Below are positions 50,177 to 57,742 of a DNA stretch of 64,000 nucleotides, in pieces. Source of the stretch: Paractinoplanes bogorensis (GTDB taxonomy: Bacteria > Actinomycetota > Actinomycetes > Mycobacteriales > Micromonosporaceae); the NCBI RefSeq assembly GCF_018829635.1, contig NZ_JAHKKG010000005.1:558001-622000 (forward strand), written 5' to 3'. Position 1 is the stretch's first letter. Each line of letters opens with the position of its first letter. Below the pieces are notes generated by a model, which saw only the letters and a program-made list of their open reading frames with translations, ran no database searches and had not been told where the DNA came from. Position numbers and translations under genes: made by a program.

Positions 50177-51217
50177 TCATGGTCGGTGTGCGACGAGGGA
50201 ACGGCACAGCTCGAGGTCGCCGAGCACGGCCGTGCTGTCGGTGATCTGGTCGATCGACCCGGTGAGGGGACGGGCCCGCAGGTCCGGGTCGGTGATCGCG
50301 TCGTGCAGGGCCGAGGCGAACCGGTCGGCGCCGATCACCGCGTAGCCCCGGTCGAAGAACTCGCGGCGGGTGGCCGGGAGCTCGGCGGCGAGGCCCAGCG
50401 CGTTCTGCCGCTCGGCGAGCAGCTCGAGGGCGGTGCAGAGCGCGTCCTCCCGCTCGTGGGCGGGGTCGGCTCGTAAGGCGGCGTCGAGGTGGACGGTGAC
50501 CGGGTCGGGCGGGAGGGCCGCCATCAGCCACTTCGGGTAGAGCGGCCAGCGGCGGGTGAGCAACAGGGCCAGGCGCGCGATCTCGCGGGTGAGCCGGGCG
50601 GTGAGAACCCGGGCGCCCAGGTCGTCCCCGGCCTCGGCGGCGCGGGCCGGGAACGGTTCCTCCTCGGCGAGGCGCTGCCATTGTGCGGCCAGCACGTAAC
50701 GCCAGAGGTCGGGGGGATACCAGCGCACCTGCCCGCGTACGCGGGAAAGGGTTTGATCGGGATCGTGGAAGACGGCGCCACCGGTGATCTCGGCCAGACG
50801 CTGCCACGGCGTGGCCAGCCAGTCGAGCGTGGTCACGCCGGCGGCGGGATCGAACCCGAGCCGACCACGGCACCAGCGGGGGAAGGACGTGACGGTGACG
50901 TAGTGGTCGACCGGGCCGTCGGTGTCGGCCATCGAGCGGACCCGGGCGCCGGGCGGTTCGAAATGGGTCGGCCAGCCGTGGAACCGTTTCGGCAGGTGCT
51001 CGCGGAGGCGGGTGTCGAGCTCGCCGGTGTCGTCGTCGACGAACAGTTCGAGGCGGGGACCCCAGTCGTGGTCGGTGGATCTGGGCGTGTCGAGACCGAG
51101 CACGTCGGAGCCGGGACCGAGACGGGCGGCGGCGTGCGGACGGTCGCTGAGCAGCGGGCGGACCGCCTCGGCGTAGAAGAGGCGGGAGAGTGTGAGGCCG
51201 GGCTGGAATGCGGTCAT
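50177..51217 (-). CDS. DUF4037 domain protein (nucleotidyltransferase-like)
   Basis: 346 residues from ATG 51217 (MTAFQPGLTLSRLFYAEAVRPLL). ARLGPGSDVLGLDTPRSTDHDWGPRLELFV has the GS...D.D pattern of a nucleotidyltransferase-fold active site, and the rest is the helical DUF4037 domain (WRYVLAAQWQRLAEEEPF, TARLTREIARLALLLTRRWPLYPKW). Homologues are often annotated as antibiotic-type nucleotidyltransferases; the activity is unproven. The next gene is divergent, 53 bp away. Confidence 0.88.
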   Translation of the reverse strand: MTAFQPGLTLSRLFYAEAVRPLLSDRPHAAARLGPGSDVLGLDTPRSTDHDWGPRLELFVDDDTGELDTRLREHLPKRFHGWPTHFEPPGARVRSMADTDGPVDHYVTVTSFPRWCRGRLGFDPAAGVTTLDWLATPWQRLAEITGGAVFHDPDQTLSRVRGQVRWYPPDLWRYVLAAQWQRLAEEEPFPARAAEAGDDLGARVLTARLTREIARLALLLTRRWPLYPKWLMAALPPDPVTVHLDAALRADPAHEREDALCTALELLAERQNALGLAAELPATRREFFDRGYAVIGADRFASALHDAITDPDLRARPLTGSIDQITDSTAVLGDLELCRSLVAHRP

Positions 51218-51270
51218 GCGCGAGAAGCTAGCGGTCCCCACCGACAAATTCCGCTCGTTAAGGTCAGCCT

Positions 51271-52284
51271 GTGGAAAACCTGCTCCGTCCGGGATGGACC
51301 GCCGAGGAACTTGTCCACAGCACGGCCAACGAGGTCACCGGAGGGGTATGGCGGGTTCGCCGGGACGGTGGCACGGCGATCCTCAAGATCGCGACGCCGC
51401 GGCGGGCGGGTGCGGCCGCGCATCTGGCCGCCAGCGATGATCCGGGGCACTTCAACTATTGGCGGCGCGAGCCCGAGGCGTACGCGTCGGGACTGGTCGC
51501 GTACGGCATGGTCGGTCTGCCCGGGCCGGAGATCTACGAGCAGGTGCCCGGCCCGGACGGGTCGGTGGCGATGTGGCTGCAGGACGTGACCGGGCGGGCC
51601 GGGACGACGGCCGGCGTGGCCGACCTCGGCGAGGTGGCGGTGCAACTGGGTGAGACGCACGCGCACTGGCTCGGCCGGCCGCCGACGTACGCGTGGCTGG
51701 CCCGCGACTGGCTGCGGGACTACACCCTCGCTCAGCCGGTCGACGACGACCTGGACTGGGATCACCCGGTGCTGGCCGGCGTGTGGCCGGTCGCGCTGCG
51801 CAAGGGGCTGCGCGAGCTGTGGGAACGGCGTACGGAGATCCTGGCCCGGGCCGACGAGCTGCCCCGGACGTTCTGCCACCACGACGTGTGGCCGATGAAC
51901 CTGGTCCTCACCGCGGACGGGCCGGTGCTGCTGGACTGGGCCTACTGCGGGCCGGGGGCGATCGGCGAGGACGCGGCGAACCTGGCCCTCGACACGTTCT
52001 TCGACGGGCTGATCGACATCGCGCTGCTCGACGACGTGCTCGAGGTGGTCGCTGAGCAGTACCGGCGCGGGCTGGACGGCGCGGTCGCCGATGACACGAT
52101 CCGCGCGGCGATCATGATCTGCGGGGCGGCCAAGTATTTCTGGCTCGCGCCGCGGATGGTGATGGCGGCGGCCCACGGATTCAGCCGGAAGCAGGGCTAC
52201 GACGGCCGGGGCATCGAGGCGATGCTGGCCGGTCGGGCGCCGGTGCTGACTGTGGTCGCGAAATGGGCCGCCGCCGTCCTCTGA
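51271..52284 (+). CDS. Phosphotransferase (APH-like kinase)
   Basis: 337 residues from a leaderless GTG (TAAGGT six bases upstream). GGVWRVRRDGGTAILKIATPR contains the ATP-site Lys. FCHHDVWPMNLVL is the catalytic HxDxxxxN motif, and VLLDWAYCGPGAIGEDAANL the DxD-type metal site. The kinase fold is complete. The substrate is unknown: a sugar, choline or drug is possible. The stop is adjacent to the convergent cbtA stop. Confidence 0.9.
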   Translation: MENLLRPGWTAEELVHSTANEVTGGVWRVRRDGGTAILKIATPRRAGAAAHLAASDDPGHFNYWRREPEAYASGLVAYGMVGLPGPEIYEQVPGPDGSVAMWLQDVTGRAGTTAGVADLGEVAVQLGETHAHWLGRPPTYAWLARDWLRDYTLAQPVDDDLDWDHPVLAGVWPVALRKGLRELWERRTEILARADELPRTFCHHDVWPMNLVLTADGPVLLDWAYCGPGAIGEDAANLALDTFFDGLIDIALLDDVLEVVAEQYRRGLDGAVADDTIRAAIMICGAAKYFWLAPRMVMAAAHGFSRKQGYDGRGIEAMLAGRAPVLTVVAKWAAAVL

Positions 52285-53058
52285 CTAGGCGGGGACTGCC
52301 TCCCGGGCCGGCTCGCGGGAACCGGTCGACACCAGGGCGGCGAAACCGATGCCGAGCACGGTCCACATCACCGTCTGGGTGCCGAGCGAGGCCAGCCGGA
52401 ACGACCAGAGCAGGTCGGGCGGGAACGTCGCGGGGACCTCGTTGATGTTGGGCAGCAGGGCGTAGCCGACGACCACGACGACCAGGAACCCGACCACCGC
52501 GGCGGCGGCCCGGCGCCACTCGGTGGGCTGGGTGCGCTGGGCCACGACGGCCGCCCACACCGCGACCAGGCCGATCACCAGGATCGCCAGGTAGCTGATG
52601 GTGCGCTGGTTGATCGTGTCGGGGTCACCGACGGCGGGTGGGTTGGGCGGATATTTCACGTACGGGACCAGCACCACCCCGAGCAGCGCGGCGCCGGCCA
52701 GACCGAGGGCGGCCCGGGTGTCGCTCGGTGTGCGCAGACGGCGCCGGAGCAGCGTGTACGCCGTGGCCAGGATGCCGCCGAGCGCGATGCCGTACAGGCC
52801 GGTGGCGAGGAACAGCCCGCCCTTCTGACCGTCGCGGCTGACCAGCGGCTCCTCCTCGGCGGCCGAGGTCTGCGGCTCCGCGGCGGCCTGGGCGGCCGAG
52901 GCGGCCTCCTCGATCGAGATCGCGGCGTCGACCTTGGGCTCGCCGAAGAAGAACGCGAAGGTGCCGGCCAGCAGACCGGCGATGAGGCCCGCGAGCAGGC
53001 CCCGGAGCAGCAGGGCGCCGAACGTGGCCGGCGCCTTCGAACCCGCGCTCAGTGGCAC
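52285..53058 (-). CDS. cbtA: CbtA family cobalt transporter subunit
   Basis: 257 residues from GTG 53058, overlapping cbtB by ten bases. LLLRGLLAGLIAGLLAGTFAFFFGEPKVDAAI is the typical CbtA first helix and loop. LFLATGLYGIALGGILATAYTLL and VPYVKYPPNPPAVGDPDTI contain the conserved P.NPPAVG loop, and several further helices follow. It forms a predicted cobalt transporter with CbtB for cobalamin biosynthesis. The pair lies under a cobalamin riboswitch. Confidence 0.95.
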   Translation of the reverse strand: MPLSAGSKAPATFGALLLRGLLAGLIAGLLAGTFAFFFGEPKVDAAISIEEAASAAQAAAEPQTSAAEEEPLVSRDGQKGGLFLATGLYGIALGGILATAYTLLRRRLRTPSDTRAALGLAGAALLGVVLVPYVKYPPNPPAVGDPDTINQRTISYLAILVIGLVAVWAAVVAQRTQPTEWRRAAAAVVGFLVVVVVGYALLPNINEVPATFPPDLLWSFRLASLGTQTVMWTVLGIGFAALVSTGSREPAREAVPA

Positions 53059-53252
53059 GGGACGCCGAGCAGGTGCCGGCCGTCGTGCATGAGCTCGTGC
53101 AGGTACATGCCGCTGCGCGACACCGCACCCTGGTCGAACGCGACCAGGTAGGTGATCAGGAGCATGAGTCCGACGACGGCGAGCGCCGTCCAGAGCAGCC
53201 GCGGGGAAACCGCGGGTGTGCTCAGCGGGCCGGCGGTGGTGGCCTTGGGCAT
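53049..53252 (-). CDS. cbtB: CbtB cobalt transporter subunit
   Basis: 67 residues from ATG 53252. One membrane helix (LLWTALAVVGLMLLITYLVAF) is followed by the histidine-containing tail SRSGMYLHELMHDGRHLLGVPCH, the CbtB hallmark thought to bind cobalt. It is the first gene of the cbtBA operon. AGGAGG precedes the start (CAAGGAGGTTTG on the minus strand). Confidence 0.93.
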   Translation of the reverse strand: MPKATTAGPLSTPAVSPRLLWTALAVVGLMLLITYLVAFDQGAVSRSGMYLHELMHDGRHLLGVPCH

Positions 53253-53292
53253 GACGAACAAACCTCCTTGCGGGATGACGCGTCCCGTCCGA

Positions 53293-53405
53293 CAGGCTGC
53301 GACACGTGAGTGTCCTGACTCACGGGCACCGGAGTGCCCGCTTACAGTGGCGCGACCGCACCGGAGTCTCACCGGTTTCCCTCACGACGCCGCAGATGGT
53401 GTCCA
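53293..53405 (-). ncRNA. Cobalamin riboswitch
   Basis: On the minus strand the leader of cbtB reads GAGGGAAACCGGTGAGACTC, then CCGGTGCGGTCGCGCCACTG, then TAAGCGG...AGTCAGGACAC. These are the conserved core elements of the AdoCbl riboswitch (GGGAA..GGTG, GCCACTG and AGTCAGGA). It ends about 40 bases before the cbtB start, so control of translation or termination of cbtBA by cobalamin is expected. Confidence 0.95.
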
Positions 53406-53497
53406 CAACCTAACTGTGCGGAAGCTGAACGCACAACCAGGTCTTGTCGCACCCGGTCGATACGATCCATCCGAATCCGCCGATGGGGGAGCGAGTG

Positions 53498-54706
53498 ATG
53501 ATCGGGCGCCGGTTGATGGCCGTGGTGGCGGTGTGCGCCGCCCTGCTGGCGGTGCCCGCACCGGCCCGGGCGGCGGTGGTGTGTCCGACCGTCGCCCAGG
53601 CCAAGCCGGTGTTCGCGGGGGTCCCGCTGGAAGACCAGTCCTACGATCCGGCGCGGCTCGCGCCGTTCGCCACGGGCGCCGGGGTGCGGGTCGCCGTGAT
53701 CGACTCGGGGGTCGACGCCACCCACCCCCAGCTGCGCGGACACGTCAGTCAGGGCACCGACTTCCTGCACGGCGAGCGGTCCGGCCGGCAGGACTGCAAC
53801 GGCCACGGCACTCACGTCGCCAGCATCATCGCGGCCCAGCCGGTCGACGGCACCGGGTTCCGGGGCCTGGCCCCCGACGCGGTGATCGTGCCGGTGCGGA
53901 TCAGCGAGCAGGAGGAGATCGACGGCAAGGCGGTCGGCGACGACGGTTCCCCGGCCCAGTTCGCCGACGCGATCGACTGGGCGGCCGGTCCCGGCGAGGC
54001 CGACGTGATCAACATCTCGCTGGTGATGACCGGGGACAACGACGCCGTACGGGCGGCGGTCGAGCGCGCCATCGCCCGGGGTGTCGTGGTGGTGGCCGCC
54101 GCGGGTAACAAGGGCGCGCCCGACGACGGCAACCTCGATCCCTATCCGGCGCTCTACCCGGGTGTGATCGGCGTCGGGGCGATCACCCCGGCCGGGGTCC
54201 GCGCGGTGTTCTCCCAGCGGGGCGAATACGTCGACCTGGTCGCCCAGGGTGCCCCGGTCACGGTCGCCTCCCGGATCGCCGGGCACGAGTCGGTGCAGGG
54301 CACGAGCTTCTCGGCCCCGTTCGTGTCGGCCACGGCGGCCCTGCTCAAGCAGCGCTTCCCGGCGCTGACCCCGGCCGAGGTGCGGCAGCGGCTGGTCGCG
54401 ACGGCCGACCCGGCGCCGGGCGGCACCCGCAGCGACGAGTACGGGTTCGGTGCGCTCAACCCCTACCGGGCGCTGACCGCCTCACTGGGCCCGGCCGGTG
54501 GGCCGGAGCAGGTACCCGCGGCCATGACCATGACCGACCCGAAGGTGGCCGCCCTGGAGGCCCGCCGCGAGCGGTCCCGCGACAACGCTCTGCTGTTCGC
54601 CGCCGTCGGGGCCGGGCTGGTGCTGCTGCTCGGCGTGGTCGCCGTCGTTCTGCGCCAGGGCCGCCGCCGCGGCTGGCACCCGGCCACCCCTGCCGACCAC
54701 GACTGA
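53498..54706 (+). CDS. Mycosin-like subtilisin protease (type VII secretion-associated)
   Basis: 402 residues from ATG 53498 (GGGGGAG six bases upstream; a GTG at 53495 is alternative). A signal peptide (RRLMAVVAVCAALLAVPAPARA) is followed by the S8 domain with Asp in VAVIDSGVDATHP, His in NGHGTHVASI and Ser in GTSFSAPFVSATAA, all intact. A C-terminal membrane helix (NALLFAAVGAGLVLLLGVVAVVL) and basic tail complete the MycP layout. No ESX gene (eccB-E, esxA/B) is in the window, so it is an orphan mycosin. Confidence 0.92.
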   Translation: MIGRRLMAVVAVCAALLAVPAPARAAVVCPTVAQAKPVFAGVPLEDQSYDPARLAPFATGAGVRVAVIDSGVDATHPQLRGHVSQGTDFLHGERSGRQDCNGHGTHVASIIAAQPVDGTGFRGLAPDAVIVPVRISEQEEIDGKAVGDDGSPAQFADAIDWAAGPGEADVINISLVMTGDNDAVRAAVERAIARGVVVVAAAGNKGAPDDGNLDPYPALYPGVIGVGAITPAGVRAVFSQRGEYVDLVAQGAPVTVASRIAGHESVQGTSFSAPFVSATAALLKQRFPALTPAEVRQRLVATADPAPGGTRSDEYGFGALNPYRALTASLGPAGGPEQVPAAMTMTDPKVAALEARRERSRDNALLFAAVGAGLVLLLGVVAVVLRQGRRRGWHPATPADHD

Positions 54707-54817
54707 CCGGCGGGGGCCGGTGCGTGGCTCCGTCTGACGGGCAGCAGGTCGCCGCGAGACGGTACAGCCCCCGAACGGTCGTTGTCGTCCGGTAACTGTG
54801 GACGGCACCATGGTCCG

Positions 54818-57070
54818 GTGACCGGCAACGGGCGAGCGCGCCGTACCGTCGTCATTGTCGCCGGGATCGCGGTGGCCATCGTCGGCGCGACGTGGTGGAT
54901 GCTGGCCCGCGACACCCGAGGTGCCGAGATCGCCAACGTGATCGCCCTGCCGGTCAGCCTGCTCGGCCTGCTCGCGACCGTGCTCGGCTGGTCTCTTCGG
55001 TCGTCCGTGCCCGGCGGCGACAAGTTGGACACAGCCGTGGCCGACCTGGCCCGTGACATCGCCCGCCAGGAGTCGGCGGAACTGCAGCGGCTGCTCGCCG
55101 ACACCGGCGACAGCCGGCCCGCCGACATCGGATTCGTGCAACCGAGCGTTGCCTGGGCCCGGTGGCGCACCGACGGCGGCGGCACCGAGGGGTCCCTCGG
55201 ACAGATCGCCGACTTCTACTCCGGGCTCGACCGGGGTCGCCTGGTGATCCTCGGCGAGCCCGGAGCGGGCAAGACCGTGCTGGCCATCGAACTGTTGATC
55301 AACCTGTGCCGCCAGCCACCCGCGGCCGGGACGCATCGGCGGGCCCCGCTGCGGTTGAGCGCCTCCACGTTTCCCGGTTCGGACGAGGGCTCACCGGAAC
55401 ACGTCAACGGCGTCCTGGATGCGTGGATGACCCAGCAACTGATCACTGTGTACGGCCAGTCTCGAAGTACGGCCCGCGAGTTGGTGCGACAGGGCCGGAT
55501 TCTGCCGGTCCTCGACGGCCTCGACGAGATGGATCATGGTGATGGTGCGGCGCGGCGAGCCCGCTCGCTGATGACGGCCCTCAACTACCCCGTCGGCACC
55601 GGACTGCGCCCGGCCGTTGTCACGTGCCGGGAGCAGGACTATCGGCGACTGGCCGGCGTCGATCACGAAGGGACGGCTGTTCAGGACGCCACCCATGTCG
55701 TGGTACGGCCCCTGACCACCACGCAGATCGGGCAGTGGCTGGCGTACCGCTTTCCGGACCAGGATGCGCCGGACGGAATGGAGCGTCGCTGGCGGCCCAT
55801 CCTCAAACGACTTGTTGATCGGCCGGGTGGTGCCCTCGCGACGAGTCTGGCATCGCCGCTGCGACTGTTCCTGACCGTGACGATCTACCGCGACCCGCAG
55901 TCCCGGCCGCGGGAACTGCTCGACCTCAAGGGCGGCGACCTCGACCGGCACCTGTTTCAGGAGTTCATTCCAGCCGCAACCGCGCAGCACCGGCGGCGGG
56001 ACGGCACCCGGTACGACCCGCACGACGTCCGCCGGTGGCTGACCACTCTGGCCGGTCACCTCGACCATATGGAGGGTGAGGGCCGGTCCAACGCCGACAT
56101 CCGGGTCGACGAACTGTGGCGTTCGGTGCCCGGCGTCGCGACCCGCAATCTGGTTGCCGTCGTCGTTGTCCTGGCCGCCCTTACTTGTGGGGTGGGCGTC
56201 GGCTCGTTTCGCAACGGGAACTTCCTGCCGGTAGGTGCCCTGCGATGGGTCGCCTGTTCGGTCTACTTCGTTGCCGTCTGCTGGGCGTTCCGGCGTTCGA
56301 TCGGTGATTCCACCGACATTCGCCGCATTCAACTTGGCCGGATCTCGACGAGTTCCGGCCGTCGGCAGATCTTCCGCGGGGCCCTGTTCGGGGCGGCCGC
56401 CGGCATTCCGGTCGTGGTGATGTACGAGTGGATCGACTTCAATCCGATCACGTCGCCGCACGGCGCCCTTCTGTTCCTTCTCGGCCTGGGCGTGGCCGGC
56501 GTTACGGTCGGCTCCGTCATCGGTGGTGTCGTGGGCGGGCTGGCGATCCGGCCCGTCAGCGTGGGACGGCCGGGTGAGGTCCCCGCCGGGGGCATCGCCT
56601 ACGACGTCCTGGTCGTAGGCTTGTCGCTCCTCGTACCGACACTCGCGGAGTTTCTCGGGTACGGGATCGCCTACGTGTTGAACTACGCCGTCGACTCCGC
56701 GGGATTCTGGACCGGGGTCGGCGCGGCAACCAGAGACCTGGCCGGGGCCGGATGGTCGTACCGGCTGCAGGTCTTCTGTGTGGGGTTGATGCTCGGTGTC
56801 CTGCTGAGGTCGGCCTCGCCGTGGCCGCGATATCTGATCGCGGTTCACCGGCTGTCCCGCGCCGGGCTCTTTCCCCGGCGGCCGACGCGGTTTCTCGACT
56901 GGGCGTACGACGCCGGACTGGTGCGCCTGTCCGGGATAGCCGTCCAGTTCCGGCACCGCGAGTTCCAGGCCTGGCTGTCCCGCACCCCGGACGCGGACGG
57001 CCCGGGAGCCGGTACCGACCGGGCCAGTAAGGTGCCCGGAGTAAGCAGGGGGCCGCAGGGGAACGGGTAG
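54818..57070 (+). CDS. Membrane NACHT-domain NTPase
   Basis: 750 residues from GTG 54818. Two N-terminal membrane helices (~10-28 and 38-58) are followed by the NACHT domain: Walker A GEPGAGKT (146-153), Walker B ILPVLDGLDEMDH (228-240), VTCREQDYR and a helical region. A block of about six further membrane helices (~440-690) precedes the tail FLDWAYDAGLVRLSGIAVQFRHREFQAWL, typical of this actinobacterial group. It is a STAND-type signal-transducing NTPase at the membrane; input and output are unknown. Three bases separate it from the next gene. Confidence 0.92.
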   Translation: MTGNGRARRTVVIVAGIAVAIVGATWWMLARDTRGAEIANVIALPVSLLGLLATVLGWSLRSSVPGGDKLDTAVADLARDIARQESAELQRLLADTGDSRPADIGFVQPSVAWARWRTDGGGTEGSLGQIADFYSGLDRGRLVILGEPGAGKTVLAIELLINLCRQPPAAGTHRRAPLRLSASTFPGSDEGSPEHVNGVLDAWMTQQLITVYGQSRSTARELVRQGRILPVLDGLDEMDHGDGAARRARSLMTALNYPVGTGLRPAVVTCREQDYRRLAGVDHEGTAVQDATHVVVRPLTTTQIGQWLAYRFPDQDAPDGMERRWRPILKRLVDRPGGALATSLASPLRLFLTVTIYRDPQSRPRELLDLKGGDLDRHLFQEFIPAATAQHRRRDGTRYDPHDVRRWLTTLAGHLDHMEGEGRSNADIRVDELWRSVPGVATRNLVAVVVVLAALTCGVGVGSFRNGNFLPVGALRWVACSVYFVAVCWAFRRSIGDSTDIRRIQLGRISTSSGRRQIFRGALFGAAAGIPVVVMYEWIDFNPITSPHGALLFLLGLGVAGVTVGSVIGGVVGGLAIRPVSVGRPGEVPAGGIAYDVLVVGLSLLVPTLAEFLGYGIAYVLNYAVDSAGFWTGVGAATRDLAGAGWSYRLQVFCVGLMLGVLLRSASPWPRYLIAVHRLSRAGLFPRRPTRFLDWAYDAGLVRLSGIAVQFRHREFQAWLSRTPDADGPGAGTDRASKVPGVSRGPQGNG

Positions 57071-57073
57071 GGG

Positions 57074-57742
57074 ATGCAGCCGCTTCGGCACGGGTACACG
57101 AACGACACCCGCGGGGACGGGGCCGTCGTGGTCAAGCGCTACCAGGGCGGCATCGACGAGGTGCTGCGCCGGGGGACCGAACTGGGCGTGCTCGAGCGGC
57201 GGCCGGCCGGCATGCCGGTGCCGCGCGTGCTCGGGGCTCCGGAGGGGGCGTTGCGGCTCGAACAGCTCAGCGGCATGCACGGCCAGGATCTGATCGACGA
57301 GGGCCTCGCGCGGCCGGTGCTGCGCAGCTGCGGTGAACTGCTGCGCCGGTTGCAGAAGGTCGACGTGAGCCAGGTCTTCCCCGGCGCGGCGGCCGGCACC
57401 GGGTGGGTTGTCGTGCATGGTGACTTCGGGCCGAACAACATGCTGTTCGATCCGGACACGTTCCGGGTGACGGGTTTGCTCGACTGGGAGTGGGCGCACC
57501 CGGGCGACCCGATCGAGGATCTCGCGTGGTGCGAATGGATCGTCCGGCGGCACCACCCGCGCGCCGTCGAGGATCTGGGGGAGCTTTTCTCCGGGTACGG
57601 GGTCCGGCCGTCCTGGGCCCGCCGGCAGCAGAGCGCCGCGGCCCGTTGCGAAAGCTTCGTCGAACGCTTCCGCAACGGGCCTGCCCCGGCCCGCCGGAAA
57701 TGGCAGGAGAATCTGACGCTGACTCTCAGCTGGGCGGAGTGA
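57074..57742 (+). CDS. Small APH-like phosphotransferase coupled to the NACHT gene
   Basis: 222 residues, short for the family (~260-300). DGAVVVKRYQGGIDEVLRRGTELGVL gives the ATP-site Lys and helix, VVVHGDFGPNNMLFD the catalytic HGDxxxxN motif, and VTGLLDWEWAHPGDPIEDLAWCEW the metal-binding DWE motif, so the active site seems complete. It is probably co-translated with the NACHT gene (stop, three bases, ATG). The substrate is unknown. It overlaps the convergent GH39 gene by 17 bp. Confidence 0.9.
   Translation: MQPLRHGYTNDTRGDGAVVVKRYQGGIDEVLRRGTELGVLERRPAGMPVPRVLGAPEGALRLEQLSGMHGQDLIDEGLARPVLRSCGELLRRLQKVDVSQVFPGAAAGTGWVVVHGDFGPNNMLFDPDTFRVTGLLDWEWAHPGDPIEDLAWCEWIVRRHHPRAVEDLGELFSGYGVRPSWARRQQSAAARCESFVERFRNGPAPARRKWQENLTLTLSWAE

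Noticed and set aside
54818..57742. A full phage-defence island
   Set aside because: Only the NACHT and kinase-like genes are suggestive; neighbours are a mycosin, cobalt transport and sugar-use genes, with no nuclease, toxin, integrase or other defence gene.
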